Of a stretch of DNA of 36,674 nt, positions 23,245-30,675 are shown one piece after another (position 1 is the stretch's first letter; each line of letters starts with the position of its first letter). The notes beneath the pieces are model-generated. The model saw only the letters and a program-made list of their open reading frames with translations. It was not told the origin of the DNA and ran no database searches. The DNA lies in assembly GCA_004556745.1 (NCBI GenBank), contig SFFY01000020.1, forward strand, positions 1-36,674, in the 5' to 3' direction. This stretch comes from Bacteroidales bacterium. GTDB taxonomy: Bacteria; Bacteroidota; Bacteroidia; Bacteroidales; Bacteroidaceae. The translations under genes and the position numbers were made by a program.

Positions 23245-26200
23245 TTAGGCCTCCTTATTCGCCTCCACCCATTTGCGGGCATTCACAAAGGCTTCCATCC
23301 ACGGCGTCACGTCCTCGCTGCGGCGAGCGGCGGGATAGTAGGGATTTTGCCAGGGATAGAAGGCACGCTCCAAGTGGGGCATCATGGCGAGATGGCGTCC
23401 GTCGGGACTGGCAATGCCTGCCACGGCGTAGTCGCTGCCGTTGGGGTTGGCGGGATAAGCATCGTAGGCATATTTCAGCACCACGTTGTAGGCGCTTTCA
23501 GGCAGAGGCAGACTGAACTTGCCCTCGCCGTGCGCCACCCAGATGCCGAGTGTGTCGCCGCTCAGCGAACCGAACATCACGCTCTCGTTTTGCGGCACCT
23601 GTACGCCTACAAACGCGCTCTCAAACTTGTGGGAGTCGTTGTGGAGCATTCGGGCACGCTCCGTGTGGTCGGGATTGATGAGCCCCAGTTCTATCATCAG
23701 CTGGCAACCGTTGCATACGCCGAGCGAGAGCGTGTCGCGACGCGCATAGAAGCGGTCGAGCGCAGCCTTTGCCTTGGGGTTGAAGAGGAAGGCGCCCGCC
23801 CAGCCTTTGGCGGAGCCGAGCACGTCGGAGTTGGAGAAGCCGCCGCAGAAGACAATCATGTTGATGTCGTCGAGCGTCTCGCGGCCGCTGATGAGGTCGG
23901 TCATCATCACGTCCTTCACGTCGAAGCCTGCGAGATAGAGGGCGTATGCCATTTCGCGCTCGCCGTTCGTACCCTTTTCGCGGATAATGGCGGCCTTCAC
24001 GCCGGAGGGCGTGCGGCGGTCGGGGTCGATGCCCAGTTGCGCGAAGGTGCCGGCAAAGGGTTTGCCGTCCAAGGAGTTGTGTTTGATGTCGAGGGTGAGG
24101 GGCTGCTGCTTGTAGTTTTCAAAGCGCAGGCGGGCGCGGCCGTTCATGCTCTGCTTTTCATCGAGTTCGCACGACGTGGCATACCACACGTCGCGCAGAT
24201 AGTCGATGAGGAACTGATAGGTCTTGCCGTCTTTCTCCACCATAATCTGCCGTTCTTCCGACGGGCGGCCGATGGCCATATATGCCACGCCGGCCTCGTC
24301 CATGATGTCCTCAAACGCCTCTTTGTCCTTATCGGCCACCTGTACCACCACACCGGGATTTTCGGCAAATAGTGCGTGGATGAGGTCGCTCGCGCCGAAG
24401 CCGTCGAGGTTGATGTCAAGGCCGCCCTCGGTGTTGGCGAAGCACATCTCCAGGAGGCAGGTGATGAGACCGCCGGCGGAGATGTCGTGACCGGCGAGCA
24501 CGAGGCCTTCCTTCACGAGTTGCTGCACGGCGCCAAACGCGTCGCGGAAATATTCGGGGTTAGCCACGGTGGGAGCGGCAGAACCCAGGTAGCCGAGGCT
24601 TTGGGCAAAGGCGGAGCCGCCGAGGCGCTGGCTGTCGTAGGAGAAATCAATGTGATAGAGCGTGGAATCCATGCAGCCGGCATTGACCACAGGACCTACG
24701 ATGCGGCGCACGTCGCTCACCTCGCCGCCCGCGCTCACGATGACCGTGCCCGGCGACACCACCTTCGTGCCGTCGGGATATTTCTGCGTCATGGAGAGCG
24801 AGTCCTTGCCCGTAGGCACATTTACTTTAAGGGCGATGCAGAAGTCCGACAAGGCCTTCACGCCGGCATAGAGGCGTGCGTCCTCGCCCTTCTGCGCACG
24901 GCAGGGCCACATCCAGTTGGCGGAGAGGCTCACGCTGTCGAGCCCTTCGGCCAGCGGTGCCCACACGAGGTTGGTAAGGCTCTCTGCCACGGCCAGCACG
25001 GAACCTGCGGCGGGGTCGATAAGTCCCGCCTGCGGGGCGTGACCAATGGCGGTGGCAATGCCACTGCGGCCGCGATAGTCGAGCGCCACCGCGCCGCAGT
25101 CTGCCAGAGGCAGTTGCAACTCGCCCTGCGTCTGCTGGAACGCCACCTTGCCCGTCACGCTGCGGTCCACCTTGTTCGTGAGCCAGTCCTTGCACGCCAC
25201 GGCTTCGAGGCAGAGCACGTTGTTGATATATTCGTCTAATTCCGCAACGGAGTATTTTACGTCCTCGTAGCGGCGTTCCACGGTCTCGTCGGTCATCACC
25301 GTCTTGGGCGAATGTCCGAACATCTGCGCCACGTCGAGGTCGAAGGGGCGCTGGCCGTCGGCCTGCACAAATGAGAAGTGTGCGTCGCCGGTCGTCTCGC
25401 CCACCACGTACATCGGGGCGCGCTCACGCTCGGCAATCTTGCGCACGTGGTCGAGGTGTTCCTCCTGAATGAGCAGCCCCATGCGCTCCTGGCTCTCGTT
25501 GGCAATGATTTCCTTGGCCGAGAGCGTGGGGTCGCCAATCGGAAGTGCCGCCATGTCGATGCGTCCGCCACATTCCTCCACAAGTTCCGAGAGGCAGTTC
25601 ACGTGGCCTGCCGAACCGTGGTCGTGTATCGACACCACAGGATTTACCTCCTCCTCACAGAGGGCGCGGACGAGGTTGTTGGCACGCTTCTGCATCTCGG
25701 GGTTGGCACGCTGCACGGCGTTCAGTTCGATGCCGCTCGAATAGCGTCCCGTCTCGACCGACGACACGGAGCCGCCGCCCAGACCGATGCGGTAGTTGTC
25801 GCCGCCTACCACCACAACCTTGTTGCCCTTCTGCGGCGTGCCTTTCAGGCAGTCGCGGCGCGTGCCGTAACCCACGCCGCCGGCCAGCATGATCACCTTG
25901 TCGTAGCCGTACCGCTCGCCGTTCTCCGTGTGCTCGAAGGTGAGCACGGAACCCGTGATGAGGGGCTGCCCGAACTTGTTGCCGAAGTCCGACGCGCCGT
26001 TGGAAGCCTTGATGAGGATTTGCTCCGGCGTCTGGTAGAGCCAGGGGCGCGGGGCGAGCGTATGGGTGCTCTCGGTGGAGGAGGTGGCAAGCGGGGAGCG
26101 GTACGAGGTCATGTAGACCGCCGTGCCGGCTATCGGCCAGGAGCCTACGCCGCCGCCCATGCGGTCGCGAATTTCACCGCCCGTACCCGTTGACGCGCCG

Positions 26201-26985
26201 TTGAACGGCTCCACGGTGGTGGGGAAGTTGTGGGTTTCGGCCTTGATGGAAATCACGCTGTCGATGTCCGTCACGGCGAAATAGTCGGACGTGGAGTGGT
26301 CCTTCGGAGCAAATTGCTCGATGCGCGGACCTTCGGCAAACGCCACGTTGTCCTTGTAGGCAGAGACTATCTTATGCGGATTTTCCTGCGTGGTTTTCTT
26401 GATCATCGCGAAGAGCGAGGAGGGCATTTCCTTGCCGTCGATGATGAACGAGCCGCCGAAGATTTTGTGGCGGCAGTGCTCGGAGTTGATTTGCGCGAAG
26501 CCAAACACCTCGGAGTCGGTGAGTTTCCGCCCGAGTTGCTGCTCCACGCCGTGGAGATACTCTATTTCGGCGGGCGAGAGGGCGAGGCCTTCCTGCTCGT
26601 TGTAGGTTTCGAGGTCTTCGATGTAGATGATGAGCGCGGGCGTGTGGTGTACGGTGAAGATGTCCTGATCCAGTCCGTCGTAGAGGCGTTGCAGCATGGG
26701 GTCGCAGCAGTCGTCGCCAGCGTTGTCGGGCACGGGGAAGAACTCCTCTATACGCGCAATGCCGCAGAGGTTCATGTTTTGGGTGATCTCCACGGCATTG
26801 GTGCTCCAAGGCGTTATCATTTCGCGTCGCGGGCCGGCGAAGCGTCCTGCGAGCGTATCATTTTCAAGCAATTCGGCATTGCCGTAAAGCCAGCACAATT
26901 TCTTGCTTTCTTCTTCCGAAAGCATGTGGTCCACCTGCGTGGCAATGACGCTGCCTGCGGGTGTGCGGAAAAACAAAATCTTCAT
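23245..26985 (-). CDS. purL: Phosphoribosylformylglycinamidine synthase (large, single-chain)
   Basis: 1246 residues from ATG 26985 (MKILFFRTPAGS); a TTG 12 bp upstream is less likely. It converts FGAR to FGAM with glutamine and ATP in purine biosynthesis. It is the long proteobacterial-type form carrying its own glutaminase, not the PurLQS complex. It has a PurS-like N-terminal part, the FGAM synthetase halves (FGGSFIIDGKEMPSS, AETHNFPTTVEPFNGAST, GGGVGSWPIAGTAVYM) and a C-terminal class I glutaminase domain with the LGVCNGCQLMIELG nucleophile box (C1091) and a late VAHGEGKF segment. Monocistronic by position: promoter at 27026-27057, and a 464-bp gap to recJ. Confidence 0.96.
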   Translation of the reverse strand: MKILFFRTPAGSVIATQVDHMLSEEESKKLCWLYGNAELLENDTLAGRFAGPRREMITPWSTNAVEITQNMNLCGIARIEEFFPVPDNAGDDCCDPMLQRLYDGLDQDIFTVHHTPALIIYIEDLETYNEQEGLALSPAEIEYLHGVEQQLGRKLTDSEVFGFAQINSEHCRHKIFGGSFIIDGKEMPSSLFAMIKKTTQENPHKIVSAYKDNVAFAEGPRIEQFAPKDHSTSDYFAVTDIDSVISIKAETHNFPTTVEPFNGASTGTGGEIRDRMGGGVGSWPIAGTAVYMTSYRSPLATSSTESTHTLAPRPWLYQTPEQILIKASNGASDFGNKFGQPLITGSVLTFEHTENGERYGYDKVIMLAGGVGYGTRRDCLKGTPQKGNKVVVVGGDNYRIGLGGGSVSSVETGRYSSGIELNAVQRANPEMQKRANNLVRALCEEEVNPVVSIHDHGSAGHVNCLSELVEECGGRIDMAALPIGDPTLSAKEIIANESQERMGLLIQEEHLDHVRKIAERERAPMYVVGETTGDAHFSFVQADGQRPFDLDVAQMFGHSPKTVMTDETVERRYEDVKYSVAELDEYINNVLCLEAVACKDWLTNKVDRSVTGKVAFQQTQGELQLPLADCGAVALDYRGRSGIATAIGHAPQAGLIDPAAGSVLAVAESLTNLVWAPLAEGLDSVSLSANWMWPCRAQKGEDARLYAGVKALSDFCIALKVNVPTGKDSLSMTQKYPDGTKVVSPGTVIVSAGGEVSDVRRIVGPVVNAGCMDSTLYHIDFSYDSQRLGGSAFAQSLGYLGSAAPTVANPEYFRDAFGAVQQLVKEGLVLAGHDISAGGLITCLLEMCFANTEGGLDINLDGFGASDLIHALFAENPGVVVQVADKDKEAFEDIMDEAGVAYMAIGRPSEERQIMVEKDGKTYQFLIDYLRDVWYATSCELDEKQSMNGRARLRFENYKQQPLTLDIKHNSLDGKPFAGTFAQLGIDPDRRTPSGVKAAIIREKGTNGEREMAYALYLAGFDVKDVMMTDLISGRETLDDINMIVFCGGFSNSDVLGSAKGWAGAFLFNPKAKAALDRFYARRDTLSLGVCNGCQLMIELGLINPDHTERARMLHNDSHKFESAFVGVQVPQNESVMFGSLSGDTLGIWVAHGEGKFSLPLPESAYNVVLKYAYDAYPANPNGSDYAVAGIASPDGRHLAMMPHLERAFYPWQNPYYPAARRSEDVTPWMEAFVNARKWVEANKEA

Positions 26986-27025
26986 AAGGGGAGACAAAAA
27001 GGCTTTTGTAAATATTATATGTGTG

Positions 27026-27057
27026 CAAAATTACGACTTTCATACGAGATAATGAAA
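27026..27057 (-). promoter_or_regulatory. Promoter of purL
   Basis: On the minus strand, TTTC (27057-27054), 20-bp spacer, TAATTTTG (27033-27026). One mismatch from consensus in the -33 box. It lies 40 bp before the ATG. Confidence 0.6.
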
Positions 27058-27085
27058 TTTAGCGGCGATGCAAATGCTTCGTTTA

Positions 27086-27292
27086 TTACGACAACTTAGA
27101 CAACTCTTGACAACTTTTTTTCTGTGCTGCCATTTTAATATGACGACAACTGGGACAACTTTTGACAACTTACAGTTGTCTTCCGGCGCTGCGAGCGGGC
27201 GTATAAAATACGCCCCGTTGTCTATGTTGTCGTCATATTAAGCGCAAAATTGTCAGACTCGGAGTTGTCTCTTGTTGTCTAAGTTGTCGTAA
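27086..27292. repeat. Inverted array of GACAAC boxes
   Basis: GACAAC at 27090, 27099, 27109, 27145, 27154 and 27164. The complement GTTGTC occurs at 27175, 27217, 27226, 27264, 27274 and 27283, with a degenerate ATTGTC at 27249. Pitch alternates 9 and 10 bp. The outer arms (27086-27104 with 27274-27292) and inner arms (27135-27150 with 27226-27241) are perfect inverted repeats. A hairpin GGGCGTAT-AAA-ATACGCCC sits at 27197-27215 near the centre. Confidence 0.9.
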
Positions 27293-27330
27293 AAATAAAA
27301 TAGTTCTTAAAAGTGCGATTTCTCGCCATG

Positions 27331-27357
27331 GCAAAGTTCAAGTAAACTTGACTTTGC
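27331..27357 (-). repeat. Hairpin resembling the leader-repeat core
   Basis: GCAAAGT and CAAGT pair with ACTTG and ACTTTGC (one bulge). On the minus strand the core CAAGTTTACTTG and neighbouring GAGCA and GCC bases match the leader repeats at 1030 and 28848; it may be a diverged third copy. Confidence 0.4.
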
Positions 27358-27378
27358 TCATTTGGCTTACGAAATCGT

Positions 27379-27403
27379 TCGTTTACCCGTTTACTTGTTT
27401 ACT
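27379..27403. repeat. Three 8-bp units, CGTTTACT type, downstream of the AraC gene
   Basis: CGTTTACC, CGTTTACT and TGTTTACT in tandem. A similar set lies on the other side of the gene (28557-28583). Confidence 0.55.
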
Positions 27404-27480
27404 AAAATTCTGCACAATGCCGGCTGCACACGCTGGGGGCTCTCTCGCCTCTGCTTTCCTGACCCTTTTTGCAGGCATTT

Positions 27481-28539
27481 TCATGCCACGCGCTGCGCCT
27501 TCAGCCATTCCAATGGTTTCATGCCTGTAAACTTGTGGAAATTGCGGTAAAAAGATTGCTCGCTTGAGAAGCCCGATTGCGCGGCGATGGCAGATATTTT
27601 CACGTTTTCAGTGTTTGAAGTCAGGAGCATCTTCGCATGGTCTATTCTCAGGCTGTTGATATAGTCGGAGAACGACATGCCCTTTGTTTGATTGATGTAG
27701 TTTGACACATAGGTGCGGCAAATACCCGAGGCTCTTGCCACGTCGCCTATCTTGATGTTCGGGGTGAGATACAGTTTTTGGGCGGTAAGGAGCCGTTCCA
27801 CGCTTCTCCCCGCCTCGCTCCTCTCAACGGCCGGCGCGCTGCCGGCAGACTCCTCTGAGTCCTCCTCTCTGTCGGCGGCAAACTGCTCGAAAGAGAAATC
27901 GCGGGTAAACCCGATGTAACTCAACGCGAAGAGCATCACGGAGAATGGGGTGAGAATGCCCAGCACCAGCCAATCGCTCTGTGCAAAGTATTGCTTGCCC
28001 AAAGCATTTGCCACGGCCGAGCACAGCGACGTCATCATGAACGCGATGAGCAGATGCTTCACGGCCGACGTGTCGCGCCCTTCTGTATCGGCATACACAT
28101 TGGCTATCTCTCGGTCGAAGGCACGAAGTTTGCGATATCCGAAATAGACTACGGCGAAAACCTGAACGGCAAAGAGCAACTTGCGTGCCTCGTCCGCCGC
28201 ATCGCCCGGGAAGAGATATTTTGCCGCCGCCACGGCGGTGCCGGGCAGCAGTATGAGGAGCAACCTGCGCGACGCTTTCGGCCGCGATACAAGGTGGCAG
28301 ATATAGATGTAGTAGAGCGGATAAACCGACAGTGAGCACAGCGTCCAGAGACTCTCCATCTCGTGCGGCAGCCCCACGGTGAAGTAAAGCCCATGGCATA
28401 GGTAGAGCACGGTGCATGTGCCCAGAAAAAATGTCAATATCTTTTTGGGCAGGTCGCTCTTCCTATAGTGCGCGATAAAGGCAATCAGCCAGAATAGGCA
28501 CACATAGAATGGTATGAAACTAAGCAGCGTTCTAAGCAT
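27481..28539 (-). CDS. Seven-TM membrane-bound AraC-family regulator
   Basis: 352 residues from ATG 28539 (MLRTLLSFIPFYVC). A frame starting at 28635 would translate the 8-bp repeats and is rejected. Seven hydrophobic segments fill residues about 3-212, then a charged linker (REEDSEESAGSAP) and a C-terminal AraC-type double HTH from about 255 (IKIGDVARASGICRTYVSNYI ... IAAQSGFSSEQSFYRNFHKFTG). The layout suggests a membrane sensor that binds DNA from the membrane. Signal and target are unknown. An array of ~21-bp direct repeats lies 155 bp upstream, between this gene and the lipoprotein gene, a plausible operator. The gene is flanked on both sides by CGTYTACT repeats. Confidence 0.88.
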   Translation of the reverse strand: MLRTLLSFIPFYVCLFWLIAFIAHYRKSDLPKKILTFFLGTCTVLYLCHGLYFTVGLPHEMESLWTLCSLSVYPLYYIYICHLVSRPKASRRLLLILLPGTAVAAAKYLFPGDAADEARKLLFAVQVFAVVYFGYRKLRAFDREIANVYADTEGRDTSAVKHLLIAFMMTSLCSAVANALGKQYFAQSDWLVLGILTPFSVMLFALSYIGFTRDFSFEQFAADREEDSEESAGSAPAVERSEAGRSVERLLTAQKLYLTPNIKIGDVARASGICRTYVSNYINQTKGMSFSDYINSLRIDHAKMLLTSNTENVKISAIAAQSGFSSEQSFYRNFHKFTGMKPLEWLKAQRVA

Positions 28540-28556
28540 CGTTAAGAGATTTTTAA

Positions 28557-28583
28557 TAGACGAGTAAACGAGTAGACGGGTTG
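28557..28583. repeat. Three 8-bp units upstream of the AraC gene
   Basis: On the minus strand: CCCGTCTA, CTCGTTTA, CTCGTCTA. Same unit type as 27379-27403. Confidence 0.55.
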
Positions 28584-28693
28584 GCAAGCAGGCAAGTTTG
28601 GAATTTCCGATACAAATATCTCTATTTTTCCCCATTTCCGCCTTATAAAGCCGCGAAAATAGTATCTATTTAATTTATTGGTTCTTAATTATA

Positions 28694-28757
28694 TGTACGA
28701 TATGTGAGTTAATCTGTATGATATTTGAGCGATAATTGTAGGATTTGAGAGTTGAAT
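28694..28757. repeat. Three 21-22-bp direct repeats in a divergent intergenic region
   Basis: Units 28694-28714, 28715-28736 and 28737-28757. All begin TGTA, carry GATnTnTGAG or GGATTTGAG, and end in an AAT-like triplet. A weak fourth unit starts at 28758 (TGTGGGCTTTG). The array lies between the AraC regulator (minus strand) and the lipoprotein (plus strand). Pitch is two helical turns. Confidence 0.55.
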
Positions 28758-28770
28758 TGTGGGCTTTGTT

Positions 28771-28801
28771 CTTGCACCATAGCGGATAATTATCAATTTT
28801 G
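28771..28801 (+). promoter_or_regulatory. Candidate promoter of the 29027 lipoprotein
   Basis: CTTG at 28771-28774, 19-bp spacer, CAATTTTG at 28794-28801 (one mismatch to TAnnTTTG). The leader repeat copy B follows at 28848. Confidence 0.45.
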
Positions 28802-28847
28802 CGCTTGACCTCTCGGCACACAAACAAATCCCAACAGATCTAAAAAG

Positions 28848-28927
28848 AACGTTTGTGCAAGGCGAGCGCAGAGGCCAAGTTTACTTGGACTATGCCGAGC
28901 CGCCGCCAAAGGTGCATTTTATATGAA
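28848..28927 (+). repeat. ~80-bp leader repeat, copy B
   Basis: See copy A (1030-1108): same CCAAG-TTTA-CTTGG hairpin and same orientation relative to the downstream gene, whose ATG is 100 bp further on. Confidence 0.8.
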
Positions 28928-29026
28928 CTTTCTTTGCTATTTATATAGATGATGCGCCTCCGGCATTTCTCGTCGGCCAATTCAATAATCAACCCCATAT
29001 TATTTACCTAATTAAACAAAACAATT

Positions 29027-30082
29027 ATGACAACAAAAAATCTATTTTTCAAAGTTGCCTTTTCTGCCATGGTATTGGCAGCGGGCGCCTGTTGCTTCTC
29101 CTGCTCTAAAGACGACGACGGCAACGACGGCGGGAACACCCCCGCCCCCGAAACGCCCAACGGCTCTACGCTGATCAGCATCAGCGGCGCCAACTTCCAG
29201 CCGGGCACCATACCTGCCGCCACATCGGGCGAAAGCGTCGGCACCATCGAGATGAACACGCAGGCTTTGGCAGGCGGCGGCTCGTTCGTCTCCGTCCTCT
29301 CGCCCAACGACTACTCCTGCTTCTACATTAGCATAGCAGGCATGAACGGCTATTTCGTCGTGCAACCCGACTCTAAAAACTACGACCCCAACACGGGCCT
29401 GTACACCTACCGGTTCAACATCGGCTTCACCGAGAGTTTCAACGCCAACATCACGGTCGTTATCTGCGGCGTCCTGACTGGCACGGGTGCAGTCACCCAG
29501 CACGCCCAGACCACCGTCACCTTCGTAGAAAGCCAAACTGGCGCGTTGGACATCAAACTCGTTTTTGAAAACGATAAAGATATAGACCTGCACCTCTACA
29601 CTCCGAGCGACGAGCATATCTTTTATGCAAATAGAGGTATGTACAACGACGACGACGAACAGGTATATGGATTGGACAAGGACTCCAACGCCAGTTGCTA
29701 CATCGACGGCCTGAACAACGAAAACATTTTCATACCCGCCGAGTACTTGGAGGCGGGCCAATACACCGTGAAAGTCAATATGTATGAAAATTGCGACAGG
29801 CAAATCCCCACGTCTTGGTCTGTAACCGTGCGCTATCAGGGACGTCTTATCGAAAACAGCACGCCCGGATACGGCAACCCCGCCACCGGCGCCTATCCCG
29901 TGGATGCCCCCGCCGGCGACTTCACCACCGCCTTCACCTTCTACCTCTCTCCCGTGCAGGCCATTGCAGCAAAGTCAAAAGCACAACTCGCCGCTACGCT
30001 TCATCGTATCCAGCCCACCGATATGGACTTGCTGAAGATGGAGCAAGAGGAAATCAACCGGTCTCTGCGAAACGCGCGCTAA
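29027..30082 (+). CDS. Surface lipoprotein with a DUF2135 (YfaP)-like domain
   Basis: 351 residues. The N-terminus has a hydrophobic stretch ending in C26, with C26-S-K-D-D following. That pattern fits the C-x-K-(D/E)-(D/E) lipoprotein export signal described for Bacteroidetes surface lipoproteins, so outer-leaflet display is likely. Residues about 165-290 resemble DUF2135: KDIDLHLYTPSDEHIFYANR, a Y-x-L-D-x-D stretch and QYTVKVNMY. Residues 40-160 are a beta-rich part with no family I can name. The C-terminus (about 305-351) is helical and charged. Function unknown. It is probably divergently controlled with the AraC gene at 28539 and carries the repeated leader in its 5' UTR. Confidence 0.75.
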   Translation: MTTKNLFFKVAFSAMVLAAGACCFSCSKDDDGNDGGNTPAPETPNGSTLISISGANFQPGTIPAATSGESVGTIEMNTQALAGGGSFVSVLSPNDYSCFYISIAGMNGYFVVQPDSKNYDPNTGLYTYRFNIGFTESFNANITVVICGVLTGTGAVTQHAQTTVTFVESQTGALDIKLVFENDKDIDLHLYTPSDEHIFYANRGMYNDDDEQVYGLDKDSNASCYIDGLNNENIFIPAEYLEAGQYTVKVNMYENCDRQIPTSWSVTVRYQGRLIENSTPGYGNPATGAYPVDAPAGDFTTAFTFYLSPVQAIAAKSKAQLAATLHRIQPTDMDLLKMEQEEINRSLRNAR

Positions 30083-30123
30083 CCGAACATAGCCATATCG
30101 GCCTTGCGCCGGCATTGAAAAGC

Positions 30124-30165
30124 GAACCCCGAAAGCAACGCTGCGCTCGGGGTTCTCTTTTTTTT
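30124..30165 (+). terminator. Terminator after the lipoprotein gene
   Basis: GAACCCCGA (30124-30132) pairs with TCGGGGTTC (30147-30155); a run of T follows. Confidence 0.85.
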
Positions 30166-30327
30166 GTGTTTTCGGGTTTCACGCCCGTGCCTTCCGCCTT
30201 TCACGGCCAAGCGCAGCAACTATACTACGTGGAACTCGTGGAATTTGCTGCGTTGAATTTTTTATTTGCCGCAAGGAATTTTTTACGGAATGCGCAGAAA
30301 GTTTTTACTATCCACAAGACAATTTTT

Positions 30328-30411
30328 ATTACAAACTTTGTAACGCGTATTACAAACTTGCTAACACGTGTTACAAACTTTGTAATATGTGTTACAAACT
30401 TTGTAACAAAC
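30328..30411. repeat. Four 21-bp tandem units of TTACAAACTTTGTAA
   Basis: Units 30328-30348, 30349-30369, 30370-30390 and 30391-30411. Each contains TTACAAA-C-TTTGTAA, a palindrome around one base; unit 2 has a two-base change. The pitch is exactly two DNA turns. Confidence 0.85.
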
Positions 30412-30413
30412 TT

Positions 30414-30557
30414 TTTCTGCGCAGATAATGAAAAGTTTCTTATAGGAGCGGGAAAAATGTCATATAGGACAGGAAAAATTGTCTGCGCAGGCCGTGCCGC
30501 GCTTCTTATATGATACAGTTTCCGCCCATATAAGATATTCGCCCTTTTCTGCGCTGA
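30414..30557. repeat. Spaced TTTCTGCGCAGA motifs and short tandem pairs
   Basis: TTTCTGCGCAGA-like motifs at 30414-30425, 30479-30490 and 30546-30557, spaced 65 and 67 bp, with an inverted copy at 30291-30300. Between them, two ~22-bp tandem segments share ATAGGAnnGGAAAAAT. The rest of 30166-30327 shows only AT-rich sequence. Confidence 0.45.
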
Positions 30558-30560
30558 TAG

Positions 30561-30592
30561 TTTGCGCTTTATGGTTTTTATCCATAACTTTG
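30561..30592 (+). promoter_or_regulatory. Promoter of the protease gene
   Basis: TTTG (30561-30564), 20-bp spacer, TAACTTTG (30585-30592). It lies 83 bp before the ATG. Confidence 0.75.
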
Positions 30593-30675
30593 CAGAGATT
30601 AGGGCGTTTCATTAAGCATCAACGCGCCCTAATATGGGCAAGAAAGTATATTATATCAAAACCAAAATAACCATC

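Noticed and set aside
26986..27085. Purine riboswitch upstream of purL
   Set aside because: The leader after the predicted promoter is too short and shows no three-way junction or conserved purine-aptamer loops.
27086..27292. CRISPR array
   Set aside because: Repeats are 6 bp with 3-4-bp spacers and are mirrored, not 23-47-bp direct repeats with unique spacers; no cas genes nearby.
30328..30411. CRISPR or minisatellite with spacers
   Set aside because: Units abut directly, with no spacers; each is a palindrome.
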